Shown: positions 16,608-25,045 of the stretch, one piece after another
Numbering within the stretch: the stretch's first letter is position 1
Layout: each line of letters opens with the position of its first letter
NCBI GenBank assembly: GCA_963727955.1
Contig: CAVSII010000010.1
Span: forward strand, 186,001-250,000
DNA: 64,000 nucleotides
Direction: 5' to 3'
From: Bog-756 sp963727955
GTDB taxonomy: Bacteria; Actinomycetota; Acidimicrobiia; Acidimicrobiales; RAAP-2
The notes under the pieces: model-generated
Seen by the model: only the letters and a program-made list of their open reading frames with translations
Databases searched by the model: none
Told to the model about the DNA's origin: nothing
Translations under genes and position numbers: made by a program

Positions 16608-19474
16608 GCCACCACCCGGAGGACTTCCTCGAGGGTGGTCTCACCCTCGATGGCCTTTCGCAGGCCGCTCTGGCGCAAGGTGACCATTCCTTGAGCGACG
16701 GCAATCTTATGGATGTCTTCCACCGATCCTCCTTCGATAATCGACCGTTCGATCTCTTCCGTTAGCGGAAGTAACTCCGCCAGGGCTTTGCGTCCCCGGT
16801 AGCCCGTGTTAGCGCACGCAGAACAGCCCACTGATCTGAACACCTTGGATATTCCTCCGACCTCTTCCACTTCCGCAGTCGACCATCCGGCCGCAGCGAT
16901 GTCCGCTTCTGTAGGTTCGTAGACCTCTTTGCAGTGCACACACAGGCGGCGAGCCAACCTCTGGGCCAGTACACCGGATAACGCAGAGGTGACCAGGAAG
17001 GGCTCGAGCCCCATCTCCACCAGTCGCATGGGGGTGGAGGCGGCACTGTTGGTATGGAGCGTGGCTAGCACCATGTGGCCGGTCAGAGCGGCTTCGATAG
17101 CGATCACCGCCGTCTCCTTGTCGCGAATCTCGCCCACCAGCACGATGTCAGGATCGGCCCGAAGTATGGACCTCAGTGCAGAGGCAAAAGTGAGACCGGC
17201 CTTTACGTTCAGCTGGATCTGGTTGACGCCCTTCAGCTGCAACTCGACGGGATCCTCTACGGTGATGATGTTCTTTTCCGGGGAATTGAGTGCTGTGAGA
17301 GTCGTGTACAGCGTGGTGGACTTACCCGAACCGGTCGGACCGGTCACCAAGATGGTTCCATAGGGCTTCGTGTACAGCCCCGAGTAGGTCGTGAGGAGAT
17401 CCTCGTCGAATCCGAGATCGGGGAATCCAAGTACGACACTTGACTTGTCCAGAACTCGCATGACGCACTTCTCACCGTGAATGGTTGGAAGCGTGGCGAT
17501 CCGGAGGTCGATCCCTTTGCTCCCCACGTTGAGGGAGATCCGCCCGTCCTGGGGAACGCGGTGTTCGGCAACGTTCATATCGGCCATGACCTTCAGGCGG
17601 GTGATGACGGCCGCCGAGATCGACCGAGGCGCAGTAGACACGTCATGAAGCACACCGTCGATCCGATAACGAATACGGAGCTCCGTTGCCGTCGGCTCGA
17701 CGTGAACGTCTGACGCTCGCTCATTCAGCGCCTGCAGGATGAGAAGGTTGACATAGCGAACGATCGGAGCCTCTTCGGTGACGGCCTGGATGTCGTCGAC
17801 ATCCGCATGCGCCTCGGAGCCATCAAAGCCCAGCGAGGCTTCCATGGCCATGTCGGCAGCGTCTCCGCCACTATTGAAGGTCCGACCGATGTAAGAGCTG
17901 ATCTGGCTACGGGTGGCTACTACGACGATGAAGTTCCGACCCATGATGGTACGAAGGTCGTCCATCGCAAAGACATCCGTGGGATTCGAGGCTGCCACAA
18001 CCGGCGTACCATCATCGTTGGCGATGACGATCACGTTGTGATGACGTGCAGTCGCCTCGGGGATCCTTCCGGCCTCGGTAACGTCGACGCCAACCGTGTC
18101 GAGATCGACGAAGTCGAGTCCCATTTCCTCGGCCATGCCCCACATGAGGTCGGCCTCTGTCACAAGGTCATTTGCCGTCAGGATCCGGGCGATAGTCTGT
18201 CCCGTTCGATAGTGCTCCTCGAGAACACCCTCCATGTCCTCAATGGAGACCCTCTCACCTTCAACCAGTGCCTTCGCCAGTGGGGGGAACAGGCTGGTGC
18301 TGGTCGGGACGTCGAGACCAGTGGCATCAAATCGTTGATCCTCACCGTGTTCGACCTCATAGGTGGCCACGGCTTCGGCGACTAGATCGGCGGCGAGCGC
18401 CGCCGAGTCGGTGCTCGGCTGGTTTTGCTCTCCGTCTTCGACCGAACGGGCGAGGGCAGCCAGCGGATCAGGTTCTGTCGTTCCACTAGCAAGAGGCGAC
18501 GTCCAATCGGTATCCGCCGCACTGGAGCCGAACTCCGGCAGAAGATTGGTGGCCGGCTCCAAGTCAGATCCTGTCGCTTCCGCTGCAGTCGGAACAACGG
18601 TTAAGTCGACCTCTTGGGCAATGGTATCGCCGGCATGCGACGAGGCGGTTGCCGGTTGGTCCCCATGCGGCACAGCGGGGATCTCCGCATCTGACGTTTC
18701 AAGGCGGAACGTCGGCAAGTCGTCAAACGGATCTTCGGCCAGAGGGTTTTCGAGTACTGGTTCCAGTTCCTCGGTTTCCAACGTGACCATGTCAGCGTTC
18801 GTGACCTGGCCAAGCTCTGGATCGACGTCATGCTTCCCATGTCCGCCGCCCTTATGTTTGGATTCGGTCCGTCGGCGACGGCGTTTCCCCGTCGGGCCGC
18901 CGTCGGCGGCGGGTTCCTGAGCGTCGACCTGAGAGGTGTCGTCTTCGCCGGCATCGGAGAGTTCTTCATGATCAGGGCCCGACCACAACTCCGGTTCGAC
19001 GCCGGGGCCCTTCTCATCCCGCTCGACACTGTCGATCTTGTCGGCGGCGATTGGATTCAGCTCTAGCTCTAGCTCTGGATCCAGCTCCAACCCTGACTCG
19101 GCCTTCACCGCTGAGTCGAGCGAGGAAAGCGTGTCGAATCCACCCTGCTCAGCACCGTTCGTCGGTCCGTCTTTGTCGCTGGGTCCGAAGAGCTGATCGA
19201 GGTAGTCGCCGATCTGATCCGGCGACGCCACCACCGAAATGAAATCCCTGCCGATGGAATCACGGACGGTTTCTTGCGCTGCCAGATCGTCGGGGTCGGC
19301 GGTGGCGATCACCGGGGTCCCGAACTTTCGTTTTATGGCCACCACGTGGTGCCGACGCGATAGCGAGGCGGGCAGAATCTCGCCCGCGGCAGGATCAACC
19401 CCATAGGTGTCCAGATCGACGAATTCAAGATCGTGCTCGCTTGCCATCCATCGGACAGCATCGACGTCACTCAT
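16604..19474 (-). CDS. pilB: PilB assembly ATPase with two MshEN modules and a long acidic linker
   Basis: 956-residue pilus extension motor, nearly twice normal length. Residues 1-97 resemble the second half of an MshEN domain (HDLEFVDLDTYGVDP, FISVVASPDQIGDYL). Residues 100-395 are disordered, rich in Glu, Asp and Pro, with one basic patch (GKRRRRRTESKHKGG, 196-210). A full MshEN domain follows (400-532). The ATPase has Walker A GPTGSGKS at 712-719, GEIRDKETA, ATLHTN, and a zinc tetracysteine (C845, C848, C884, C887). First gene of the pilB-pilT-pilC operon. No upstream in-frame ATG/GTG was seen before a stop. Confidence 0.92.
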   Translation of the reverse strand: MSDVDAVRWMASEHDLEFVDLDTYGVDPAAGEILPASLSRRHHVVAIKRKFGTPVIATADPDDLAAQETVRDSIGRDFISVVASPDQIGDYLDQLFGPSDKDGPTNGAEQGGFDTLSSLDSAVKAESGLELDPELELELNPIAADKIDSVERDEKGPGVEPELWSGPDHEELSDAGEDDTSQVDAQEPAADGGPTGKRRRRRTESKHKGGGHGKHDVDPELGQVTNADMVTLETEELEPVLENPLAEDPFDDLPTFRLETSDAEIPAVPHGDQPATASSHAGDTIAQEVDLTVVPTAAEATGSDLEPATNLLPEFGSSAADTDWTSPLASGTTEPDPLAALARSVEDGEQNQPSTDSAALAADLVAEAVATYEVEHGEDQRFDATGLDVPTSTSLFPPLAKALVEGERVSIEDMEGVLEEHYRTGQTIARILTANDLVTEADLMWGMAEEMGLDFVDLDTVGVDVTEAGRIPEATARHHNVIVIANDDGTPVVAASNPTDVFAMDDLRTIMGRNFIVVVATRSQISSYIGRTFNSGGDAADMAMEASLGFDGSEAHADVDDIQAVTEEAPIVRYVNLLILQALNERASDVHVEPTATELRIRYRIDGVLHDVSTAPRSISAAVITRLKVMADMNVAEHRVPQDGRISLNVGSKGIDLRIATLPTIHGEKCVMRVLDKSSVVLGFPDLGFDEDLLTTYSGLYTKPYGTILVTGPTGSGKSTTLYTTLTALNSPEKNIITVEDPVELQLKGVNQIQLNVKAGLTFASALRSILRADPDIVLVGEIRDKETAVIAIEAALTGHMVLATLHTNSAASTPMRLVEMGLEPFLVTSALSGVLAQRLARRLCVHCKEVYEPTEADIAAAGWSTAEVEEVGGISKVFRSVGCSACANTGYRGRKALAELLPLTEEIERSIIEGGSVEDIHKIAVAQGMVTLRQSGLRKAIEGETTLEEVLRVVA

Positions 19475-19811
19475 ATGTCCACCATCGGCAGACTGGCGGC
19501 CGAGATTGAACCCGAATCCGATTTGATCGGGCCCGATCGCGAGCCCTGCCCCTCAGTTGTATGCACCCCATCCCTTTCTGCCTGCCCCAGGGGTATTTCT
19601 CAAGTTGGCGATTGGCAACGCCGACATGGTTACGGCGAAGTCAGGTCGTGTCTCAAACGAACGCTCAGATGAGCACCCGGATGAGACATCCCGAAGATCC
19701 TGACTCCGACCATACGGATGGAGGAGCCGCCATGCCCTCCTGCTGCCCCTTTTCACTCTCAGCCGACAAGTAACCACCGTGCGACCATGCCAACGCACTT
19801 GAATACATGAT
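19475..19811. other. Divergent intergenic region between pilB and the prepilin-peptidase-like gene
   Basis: No gene is supported in these 337 bases. They must hold the promoters of the minus-strand pilB operon and of the plus-strand gene at 19812. ATACATGATATG directly at the plus-strand start is AT-rich but does not give a well-spaced -10. No repeat or RNA structure stands out. Confidence 0.5.
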
Positions 19812-20645
19812 ATGGGTTCTGAGCACTTTTCGCTATCGGCAATCACAATTCCGATCGTGGTGATCATTGCGATAGCTGCGGTTATCGGAACCCTGGTCGG
19901 ATCCTTTCTAAACGTGGTCATCTATCGGGCCCCTCTGGGTCTTTCGGTATCGGCCCCAAGGTCCTTCTGTCCCACCTGTCAGCGCACGTTGACGTGGTGG
20001 GAAAACATTCCGGTCGCCTCGTGGATCGCATTGCGAGGACATTGTCGAACCTGTCGCACCCGCATCTCCCTGCGTTATCCCGCTGTCGAAATGGCCACCG
20101 GGATCGTATTTGCCCTGGTCACATGGGGTTGGCACGGAACTGCGATTGCTGCTGGGTACTGCTGTTTGGCCGCGGCGACGATCGCCGTGGCTCTGATCGA
20201 GTACGGGGGTAAGCGCGCACCACTGGCCATCGCCGCCATCGGGACGACTGCCGGACAACTCATCATCATCGGCGGAGCTGCCTGGGATGGCACATGGTCC
20301 GTGGTAGTCGGGTCCCTCATTGGTACCGCGCTCGCCATGGGCATCTTCGCCATCTTGCGGATCACCGATCCTGCTTGCACCGATCCGAGAGGTTATGGGC
20401 GGTCGGCCCTTCTGATGGCGGGCTGCTGGGTTGGTGGTCTAGGAATCAGCCCGGCGACTGTCGGAGGCGTCGTGTGGATCATCACCTACTTCGCCTGCAT
20501 GCTGATCTTTTGGGCGACAAGACAAAGGGCCGTTGCGCATGGACCACCGAGTGTTGGACGTCAAGCCCACCCCGTCGTTGCAACTCCTCTCATCACCGCG
20601 CTCACTTTGGCTATGACATTGTCCCTAGTGGTGCGCGCGGTGTGA
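19812..20645 (+). CDS. Prepilin peptidase-like protein with both catalytic aspartates replaced
   Basis: 277-residue membrane protein of the A24/PilD type. The N-terminal part is intact: GTLVGSFLNVVIYR, then SFCPTC and HCRTC, the tetracysteine of the N-methyltransferase/DiS domain, with WENIPVASW and RYPAVEMATG. The peptidase half is degenerate. Where PilD has LIDADHQLLPD, this has LIEYGGKRAP (Glu130), and where PilD has GYGDFKLL, this has GYGRSALL (Arg197). Both active-site aspartates are therefore absent. It may keep methyltransferase or structural activity, or be inactive. The flanking pilus genes make it a pilus protein; another true peptidase would be needed. Confidence 0.8.
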   Translation: MGSEHFSLSAITIPIVVIIAIAAVIGTLVGSFLNVVIYRAPLGLSVSAPRSFCPTCQRTLTWWENIPVASWIALRGHCRTCRTRISLRYPAVEMATGIVFALVTWGWHGTAIAAGYCCLAAATIAVALIEYGGKRAPLAIAAIGTTAGQLIIIGGAAWDGTWSVVVGSLIGTALAMGIFAILRITDPACTDPRGYGRSALLMAGCWVGGLGISPATVGGVVWIITYFACMLIFWATRQRAVAHGPPSVGRQAHPVVATPLITALTLAMTLSLVVRAV

Positions 20646-20730
20646 CTCTACGATGGTGGTGTGGAAATCGTTGATTCCTCAGATCCACTCATCAATTCGA
20701 TCCCCGGCCGATTCTGATGGAGCCAGGGAG

Positions 20731-21399
20731 ATGACACCTCGTCGGGTGGTAGTGGTCGATGACCACGAGCTACTTCGGGCCGGTACTCGTCGAATCCTCG
20801 ATGATTCGGTCGGATTCTCCGTGGTGGGCGAAGCGGGCGACAGAGACGCTGCTCTCCGGGTCATCGCCCAAGCTAATCCCGACGTTGTCCTCGTCGATAT
20901 CAGGCTGCCGACAGTCAACGGTATAGACCTAGCTCGGCAGATCGTCGTAGATCACCCGGATATGACAGTTCTGATTCTGAGCGCCTACGACGATGAAAAC
21001 TATGTTCGTGCCGCCATGGCGGCAGGGGTGTCGGGCTATCTACTCAAGACAATGCCCAGCGACGAGCTCATCAATTCGATTGTGGCGGCGTGTGAAGGTA
21101 CGTGGCTGGCAACGCCTCGTCCTACCGGCTCGGGAGAAAAGGCGGGGAAGCCCCAACCAAGCCGCTCGGTGACCCCCTTGACGACGCGAGAGCAAGAGGT
21201 TGTTCGGCTGGTGGCCCGAGGAATGACCAACAAGGCCATCGCACGTCAGCTGGGCATCAGCCCTCGCACGGTCGAGGGTCACCTCAATCATGTCTTCGAG
21301 AAGCTCGAAACGTCCTCCCGAACCGAACTTGTCCACTACGCGCTGGCAAACAGCCTCTTCGGTAGGGAGTCTTCCCCCCACGAGAGCTCCAGCCCATGA
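20731..21399 (+). CDS. NarL/LuxR-family response regulator
   Basis: 222-residue two-component response regulator. The receiver domain has the acidic pair D10-D11, phospho-acceptor D56 (VVLVDIRLP) and K106 (GYLLKTMPS); a LuxR-type HTH follows (LTTREQEVVRLVARGMTNKAIA). ATG 20731 is chosen because GGAG lies eight bases upstream; an in-frame ATG at 20653 would add 26 residues of non-family sequence. The stop overlaps the start of the histidine kinase (ATGA). Its position inside the pilus region makes pilus control possible but unproven. Confidence 0.88.
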   Translation: MTPRRVVVVDDHELLRAGTRRILDDSVGFSVVGEAGDRDAALRVIAQANPDVVLVDIRLPTVNGIDLARQIVVDHPDMTVLILSAYDDENYVRAAMAAGVSGYLLKTMPSDELINSIVAACEGTWLATPRPTGSGEKAGKPQPSRSVTPLTTREQEVVRLVARGMTNKAIARQLGISPRTVEGHLNHVFEKLETSSRTELVHYALANSLFGRESSPHESSSP

Positions 21400-23021
21400 T
21401 CGAGCCGGTGGCCCGTGACGGCGCCACGCTTACGCAGCCGGATTCTGGCGCGACCGGAACCTGTGTGGTAGCCACGAGTCCCCCCGGTGCCGGCGGATTG
21501 GGTCAGCACCCCGGTGCGGAACGGGCAACGAGCCGCGCCTCAGCCAAAGAGACACCGTGGGCAAACTCACGGTTCTGGCTCTTACAGATCATCATTCTGG
21601 CCCTAGCCATGCTGCGGTTGGCAGCCACGGTGGCGTTTCACCTCGACACCGCCTCAGTGGCACTTGAGTTTTCGACCTTGGCCATCTTTTTGGTGCCGGT
21701 GCTCTATGCCGCGTTGAACTACGGAGTGGCGGGCGCCCTGTTTACAGCCAGCTGGGTGACTTTGCTCGCCATCCCGCGCTTGGTTAGCGCAGTCGATGAT
21801 CACAGCGGCGTCGGGGCGTGGGCCGAGGTCGGCCAAATCATTCTTCTGGTCGCCCTGGCCTTTCTCGTAGGGCAGCGGGTTACGGCGGAACGCGACGCAC
21901 GCCGATCGGCTGAGGCAGCCCAACGCGCTCACCTCAGTGCCGAAGTGCTGTACAGAAATCTCTTCGATTCGAACCAGGCGCCCATATTGATCGTGGATGG
22001 GACCGGCCATGTGATCGAGGCGAACGCCTCCGCGCAGCACACCTTCAGGAGAGCGGCATCTCGAGCAAGACCAGACCTTTCCATCCCGTTGGATCCTCCC
22101 GTTCGGCTGGTGGACATGATCGGTGCGACGGCAGCAGGTCAGGTTCTCTCCAAGCTGATCACAGAGCAACTTCAAAACGCTCCAAGGGACGGCGCTCCGG
22201 TCACCGACGGTGGGCCTACGACGGTAAGCCGAGAGGTCGACGGAAAGCTCGTCGTATTCCGACCAACAGCAACCGTTCTCAGCCAGCCTGACAGCGAAGC
22301 GCGTATGCAAGTTGTCTTCGAGGATGTAACAGCAGAAACACGGCGCCGCGATCTCATGGAGGCCTACGCGGCCCGTGTCGTTCTCGGTCAGGAGGAGGAG
22401 CGCCGACACATCGCACAGGAGCTCCATGACGGACCGGTTCAGACGCTCATCTACTTGTGCCGGAAAATCGATGAAATCGTCGCCAACGACAACGCCGGCC
22501 TGCAGGGGTCGTCAGCCTTTGGCGATCTGCGCTTTATCGTCGAGGAGACGGTAGGTGAGCTCCGTTCCATCGCCAAAGGTCTGCGTCCATCGGTCCTCGA
22601 CGATCTCGGTCTGGTTGCCTCCATAAATCAGATCGTCTCTGAAGCCAGTGAACGGCACTGTTTTGAGGCTTCCTTCGGGGTGACGGGAGCCGAAAGGCGG
22701 CTGCCGACGGCCATCGAATTGGCGCTATTCCGGATCGCACAAGAGGCACTTTCCAATATTGAGCGACATGCGTCCGCCCACCGTGTGGCGGTCGGCCTGA
22801 GCTTTGACGGCGAAAATGGTGTCCGCCTACTGGTGACCGACGACGGCATCGGCTTCGACTCCCGAGACAGCCACGACGCAGCCGACAAAGGATCGCTCGG
22901 GCTCAGAGGCATGACCGAGCGAGCACGGCTCATCGGGTCCGACCTCACCTTCCACTCAGATCCGGGGACAGGAACCACAGTGGAGGTGTGGGTCCCGTCA
23001 ACGATTATCAACCAGGATTGA
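21396..23021 (+). CDS. NarL-type sensor histidine kinase (HisKA_3) with PAS domain
   Basis: 541-residue membrane kinase that should phosphorylate the response regulator just upstream, to which it is coupled by a four-base overlap. A hydrophilic N terminus (1-57) is followed by about four membrane segments (60-160), a PAS domain (185-310), and the HisKA_3 dimerisation helix EERRHIAQELHDGPVQT with phospho-acceptor His344. The ATPase domain shows FRIAQEALSNIERHA (N box), VTDDGIGFD (G1) and GLRGMTERARLIG. The PAS domain suggests a cytoplasmic small-molecule or redox signal. Confident for the family, unknown for the signal. Confidence 0.9.
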   Translation: MIEPVARDGATLTQPDSGATGTCVVATSPPGAGGLGQHPGAERATSRASAKETPWANSRFWLLQIIILALAMLRLAATVAFHLDTASVALEFSTLAIFLVPVLYAALNYGVAGALFTASWVTLLAIPRLVSAVDDHSGVGAWAEVGQIILLVALAFLVGQRVTAERDARRSAEAAQRAHLSAEVLYRNLFDSNQAPILIVDGTGHVIEANASAQHTFRRAASRARPDLSIPLDPPVRLVDMIGATAAGQVLSKLITEQLQNAPRDGAPVTDGGPTTVSREVDGKLVVFRPTATVLSQPDSEARMQVVFEDVTAETRRRDLMEAYAARVVLGQEEERRHIAQELHDGPVQTLIYLCRKIDEIVANDNAGLQGSSAFGDLRFIVEETVGELRSIAKGLRPSVLDDLGLVASINQIVSEASERHCFEASFGVTGAERRLPTAIELALFRIAQEALSNIERHASAHRVAVGLSFDGENGVRLLVTDDGIGFDSRDSHDAADKGSLGLRGMTERARLIGSDLTFHSDPGTGTTVEVWVPSTIINQD

Positions 23022-23164
23022 GCCTATCTCCTAGATATTCGTGTTTAATAATCGGATCCTCGACGAATTCCGCTTGGAAACAGCCACGAAGGGCGAGGGC
23101 AACTGTCACTCAACCGAAATGTAAAAGCGGTTTGACTCTCATCAATTCATGGGATACTGACTCC

Positions 23165-23461
23165 GTGGATCAGATCGTCATTGAGTCGTGCCACAGCACA
23201 TGGATCATCGACCTGGACAATTCTCGGTTCAGGCGCTTGGTCAAGGACAGCGAACACCGGACGACGCCGACATCGACCGAGTGGCAGCCCTGCTACGGAG
23301 TCGAAATCGATCCTCTGTCCGAATCGTTTGTCGTCGTGCTCAATCCTGAGGGGACTCGTTTGCTCCGTAGTTGGCGTCACGTCGAGCATTGCTCCCAGTG
23401 CGGTGGCGAGGCGACGTCGGAGCTTTCGCTCAGGGATCTCCGATCAGCAGTGCGGAGCTGA
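23165..23461 (+). CDS. Small hypothetical protein with a CxxC motif
   Basis: 98 residues, starting at a GTG placed six bases after a GATACT -10-like box, which suggests a leaderless transcript. The sequence has no membrane segment; visible traits are STWIIDLDNSRFRRLV near the start, WQPCYGVEID in the middle and HVEHCSQCGGEATSEL near the end, where the Cys pair could bind zinc. I do not recognise the family. It stands alone between the histidine kinase and the insertion sequences. Confidence 0.55.
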   Translation: MDQIVIESCHSTWIIDLDNSRFRRLVKDSEHRTTPTSTEWQPCYGVEIDPLSESFVVVLNPEGTRLLRSWRHVEHCSQCGGEATSELSLRDLRSAVRS

Positions 23462-23718
23462 CGGTCGGGATGACACGGCTCCTTCGGGAGTCTTTGAGGT
23501 TCGTCGACTTTGCTCGCCGACTTCGCTTCTTTCCTTCTTCCTCTGTGAGTGACGTTCACAGATTGTCATCCATTCCTCGGAGGGCGCTTCGACGCTCGGG
23601 CCAATCCAGATACGACGCCTTCTCGTTGGCAGACTCCGGATAGTCGAGTGATCGAAGAGCCTCGACCTGGCGAGGAAGTCGACGAGCAGCGTGCCGGACG
23701 ACTCACGAGCACCAGCTT

Positions 23719-25045
23719 AAATTTTGGCGCTTCAGGGTTCTCCGTGGGTAGCTACGTGCCCTGACGAGGAAGTGGCGGCATGATGCGGCCATGCGAGATA
23801 CCGAGTTGTACCGCCAGCTGCTGGGGCTCGAGTCGCCGTGGGATGTGAGCCGGGTCGAACTGTCCGTCGAGGAGGGTCGGGTGGATGTGTGGACCGGCCA
23901 TCCGAGGGGCGCTCGCTGGAGGTGCCCTGAGTGTGACCGGGAGCTGACGACCTATGACCACGCCGAGGAGCGGGCGTGGAGGCATCTCGACAGTCTCCAG
24001 TTCCTGACCTACCTCCATGCGCGGCCGCCACGGGTGAACTGTCCCGAGCATGGGGTGCGCCAGGTCCGCCTGCCGTGGGCGGAGCCGATGTCACGATTCA
24101 CCAACCTGTTCGAGCGCATGGCGGTCGACGTGCTGAAAGAGTGTGATGTCCTCGGCGCCAGCCGGCTGCTGCGCACCAGCTGGGACGAGACCTGGCACCT
24201 GATGGAGCGGGCCGTGGCCCGGGGCCAGGCGGTCAAGGAGTTGGCCGTGCCCGGCCTGGTGGGCGTGGACGAGAAGGCGGCCGGACGGGGCCATGACTAC
24301 ATCACGGTGGTGAGCGACCTCGCCCGGGGCACGGTCGAATACCTGGCCGACGAGCGCAAAGAGTCCAGCCTGGATAGCTATTTCGACCGATTCAGCCCCG
24401 ACCAGTTGGCCGGGGTCGAGGCGGTGGGCATGGACATGTGGGAGCCCTACGCCAACTCGGTGCGGTCCCACCTGGACGACGCCGACGACAAGATCGTTTT
24501 CGACAGGTACCACGTCATGAAGAACGTGGTCGGTGCGGTCGACACCGTGCGCAAGAAGGAGAACCGAGCCCTTGTGGCCTCGGGCGACAAGTCCCTCACC
24601 GGATCCAAGTACCTGTGGCTCTACTCGGCGGAGAACCTCCCCGACCGCCACCACAGCCGCTTCGATGAGCTGCGAAGTGGTGACCTCAAGACCAGCCGGG
24701 CCTGGGCGATCAAGGAGAACCTCCGCTTCTTCTGGGAGTACCAGCGCCGAGGCTGGGCCGAGAAGCACTGGAAGAGCTGGTACTTCTGGGCGACCCATTC
24801 GCGACTGGACCCGATCATCCAGGTCGCCCGCACCCTTAAGCGTCACCTCCCAGGTCTGCTCGCCTTCTTCGAGCACCGGATCACCAGCGCAGGTGCAGAG
24901 GGGCTCAACTCACGGATCCAAGCCATCCGAGTTTCTGCACGTGGCTACCGCAACCGGGACAATTTCAAGACCGCCATCTACTTCCACTGCGGCGGACTCG
25001 ACCTCTACCCTCAAACCCACTGACTTCCCGGAAGCGCCAAATTTT
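23719..25045 (+). mobile_element. ISL3-family insertion sequence, copy 1 (element 23726-25038, with 7-bp target repeats)
   Basis: The 1313-bp element is bounded by imperfect inverted repeats, GGCGCTTCAGGG on the left and the complement of GGCGCTTCCGGG on the right (11 of 12 match). AAATTTT lies on both sides (23719-23725 and 25039-25045), fitting a short AT-rich target duplication. ISL3 elements usually make 8-bp duplications in AT-rich sites. It carries one transposase gene and is followed, after nine bases, by an identical copy. Confidence 0.88.
23791..25023 (+). CDS. ISL3-family transposase, copy 1
   Basis: 410-residue transposase. An N-terminal zinc finger of the ISL3 type is visible (RCPECDREL, then CPEHGVRQVRLP), followed by an HTH region and the DDE catalytic domain, with VGVDEKAAGRGHDY holding the first Asp, VGMDMWEPYANSV the second, and the acidic site in SAGAEGLNSRIQ. 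It would excise and insert the element by binding the terminal inverted repeats. The protein is identical to copy 2, so both may be active or very recently moved. Confidence 0.92.
   Translation: MRDTELYRQLLGLESPWDVSRVELSVEEGRVDVWTGHPRGARWRCPECDRELTTYDHAEERAWRHLDSLQFLTYLHARPPRVNCPEHGVRQVRLPWAEPMSRFTNLFERMAVDVLKECDVLGASRLLRTSWDETWHLMERAVARGQAVKELAVPGLVGVDEKAAGRGHDYITVVSDLARGTVEYLADERKESSLDSYFDRFSPDQLAGVEAVGMDMWEPYANSVRSHLDDADDKIVFDRYHVMKNVVGAVDTVRKKENRALVASGDKSLTGSKYLWLYSAENLPDRHHSRFDELRSGDLKTSRAWAIKENLRFFWEYQRRGWAEKHWKSWYFWATHSRLDPIIQVARTLKRHLPGLLAFFEHRITSAGAEGLNSRIQAIRVSARGYRNRDNFKTAIYFHCGGLDLYPQTH

Noticed and set aside
24091..24876. 261-codon minus-strand frame inside each IS copy (also at 25413-26198)
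   Set aside because: Antisense to the transposase; identical only because the elements are identical, with no recognisable motif.
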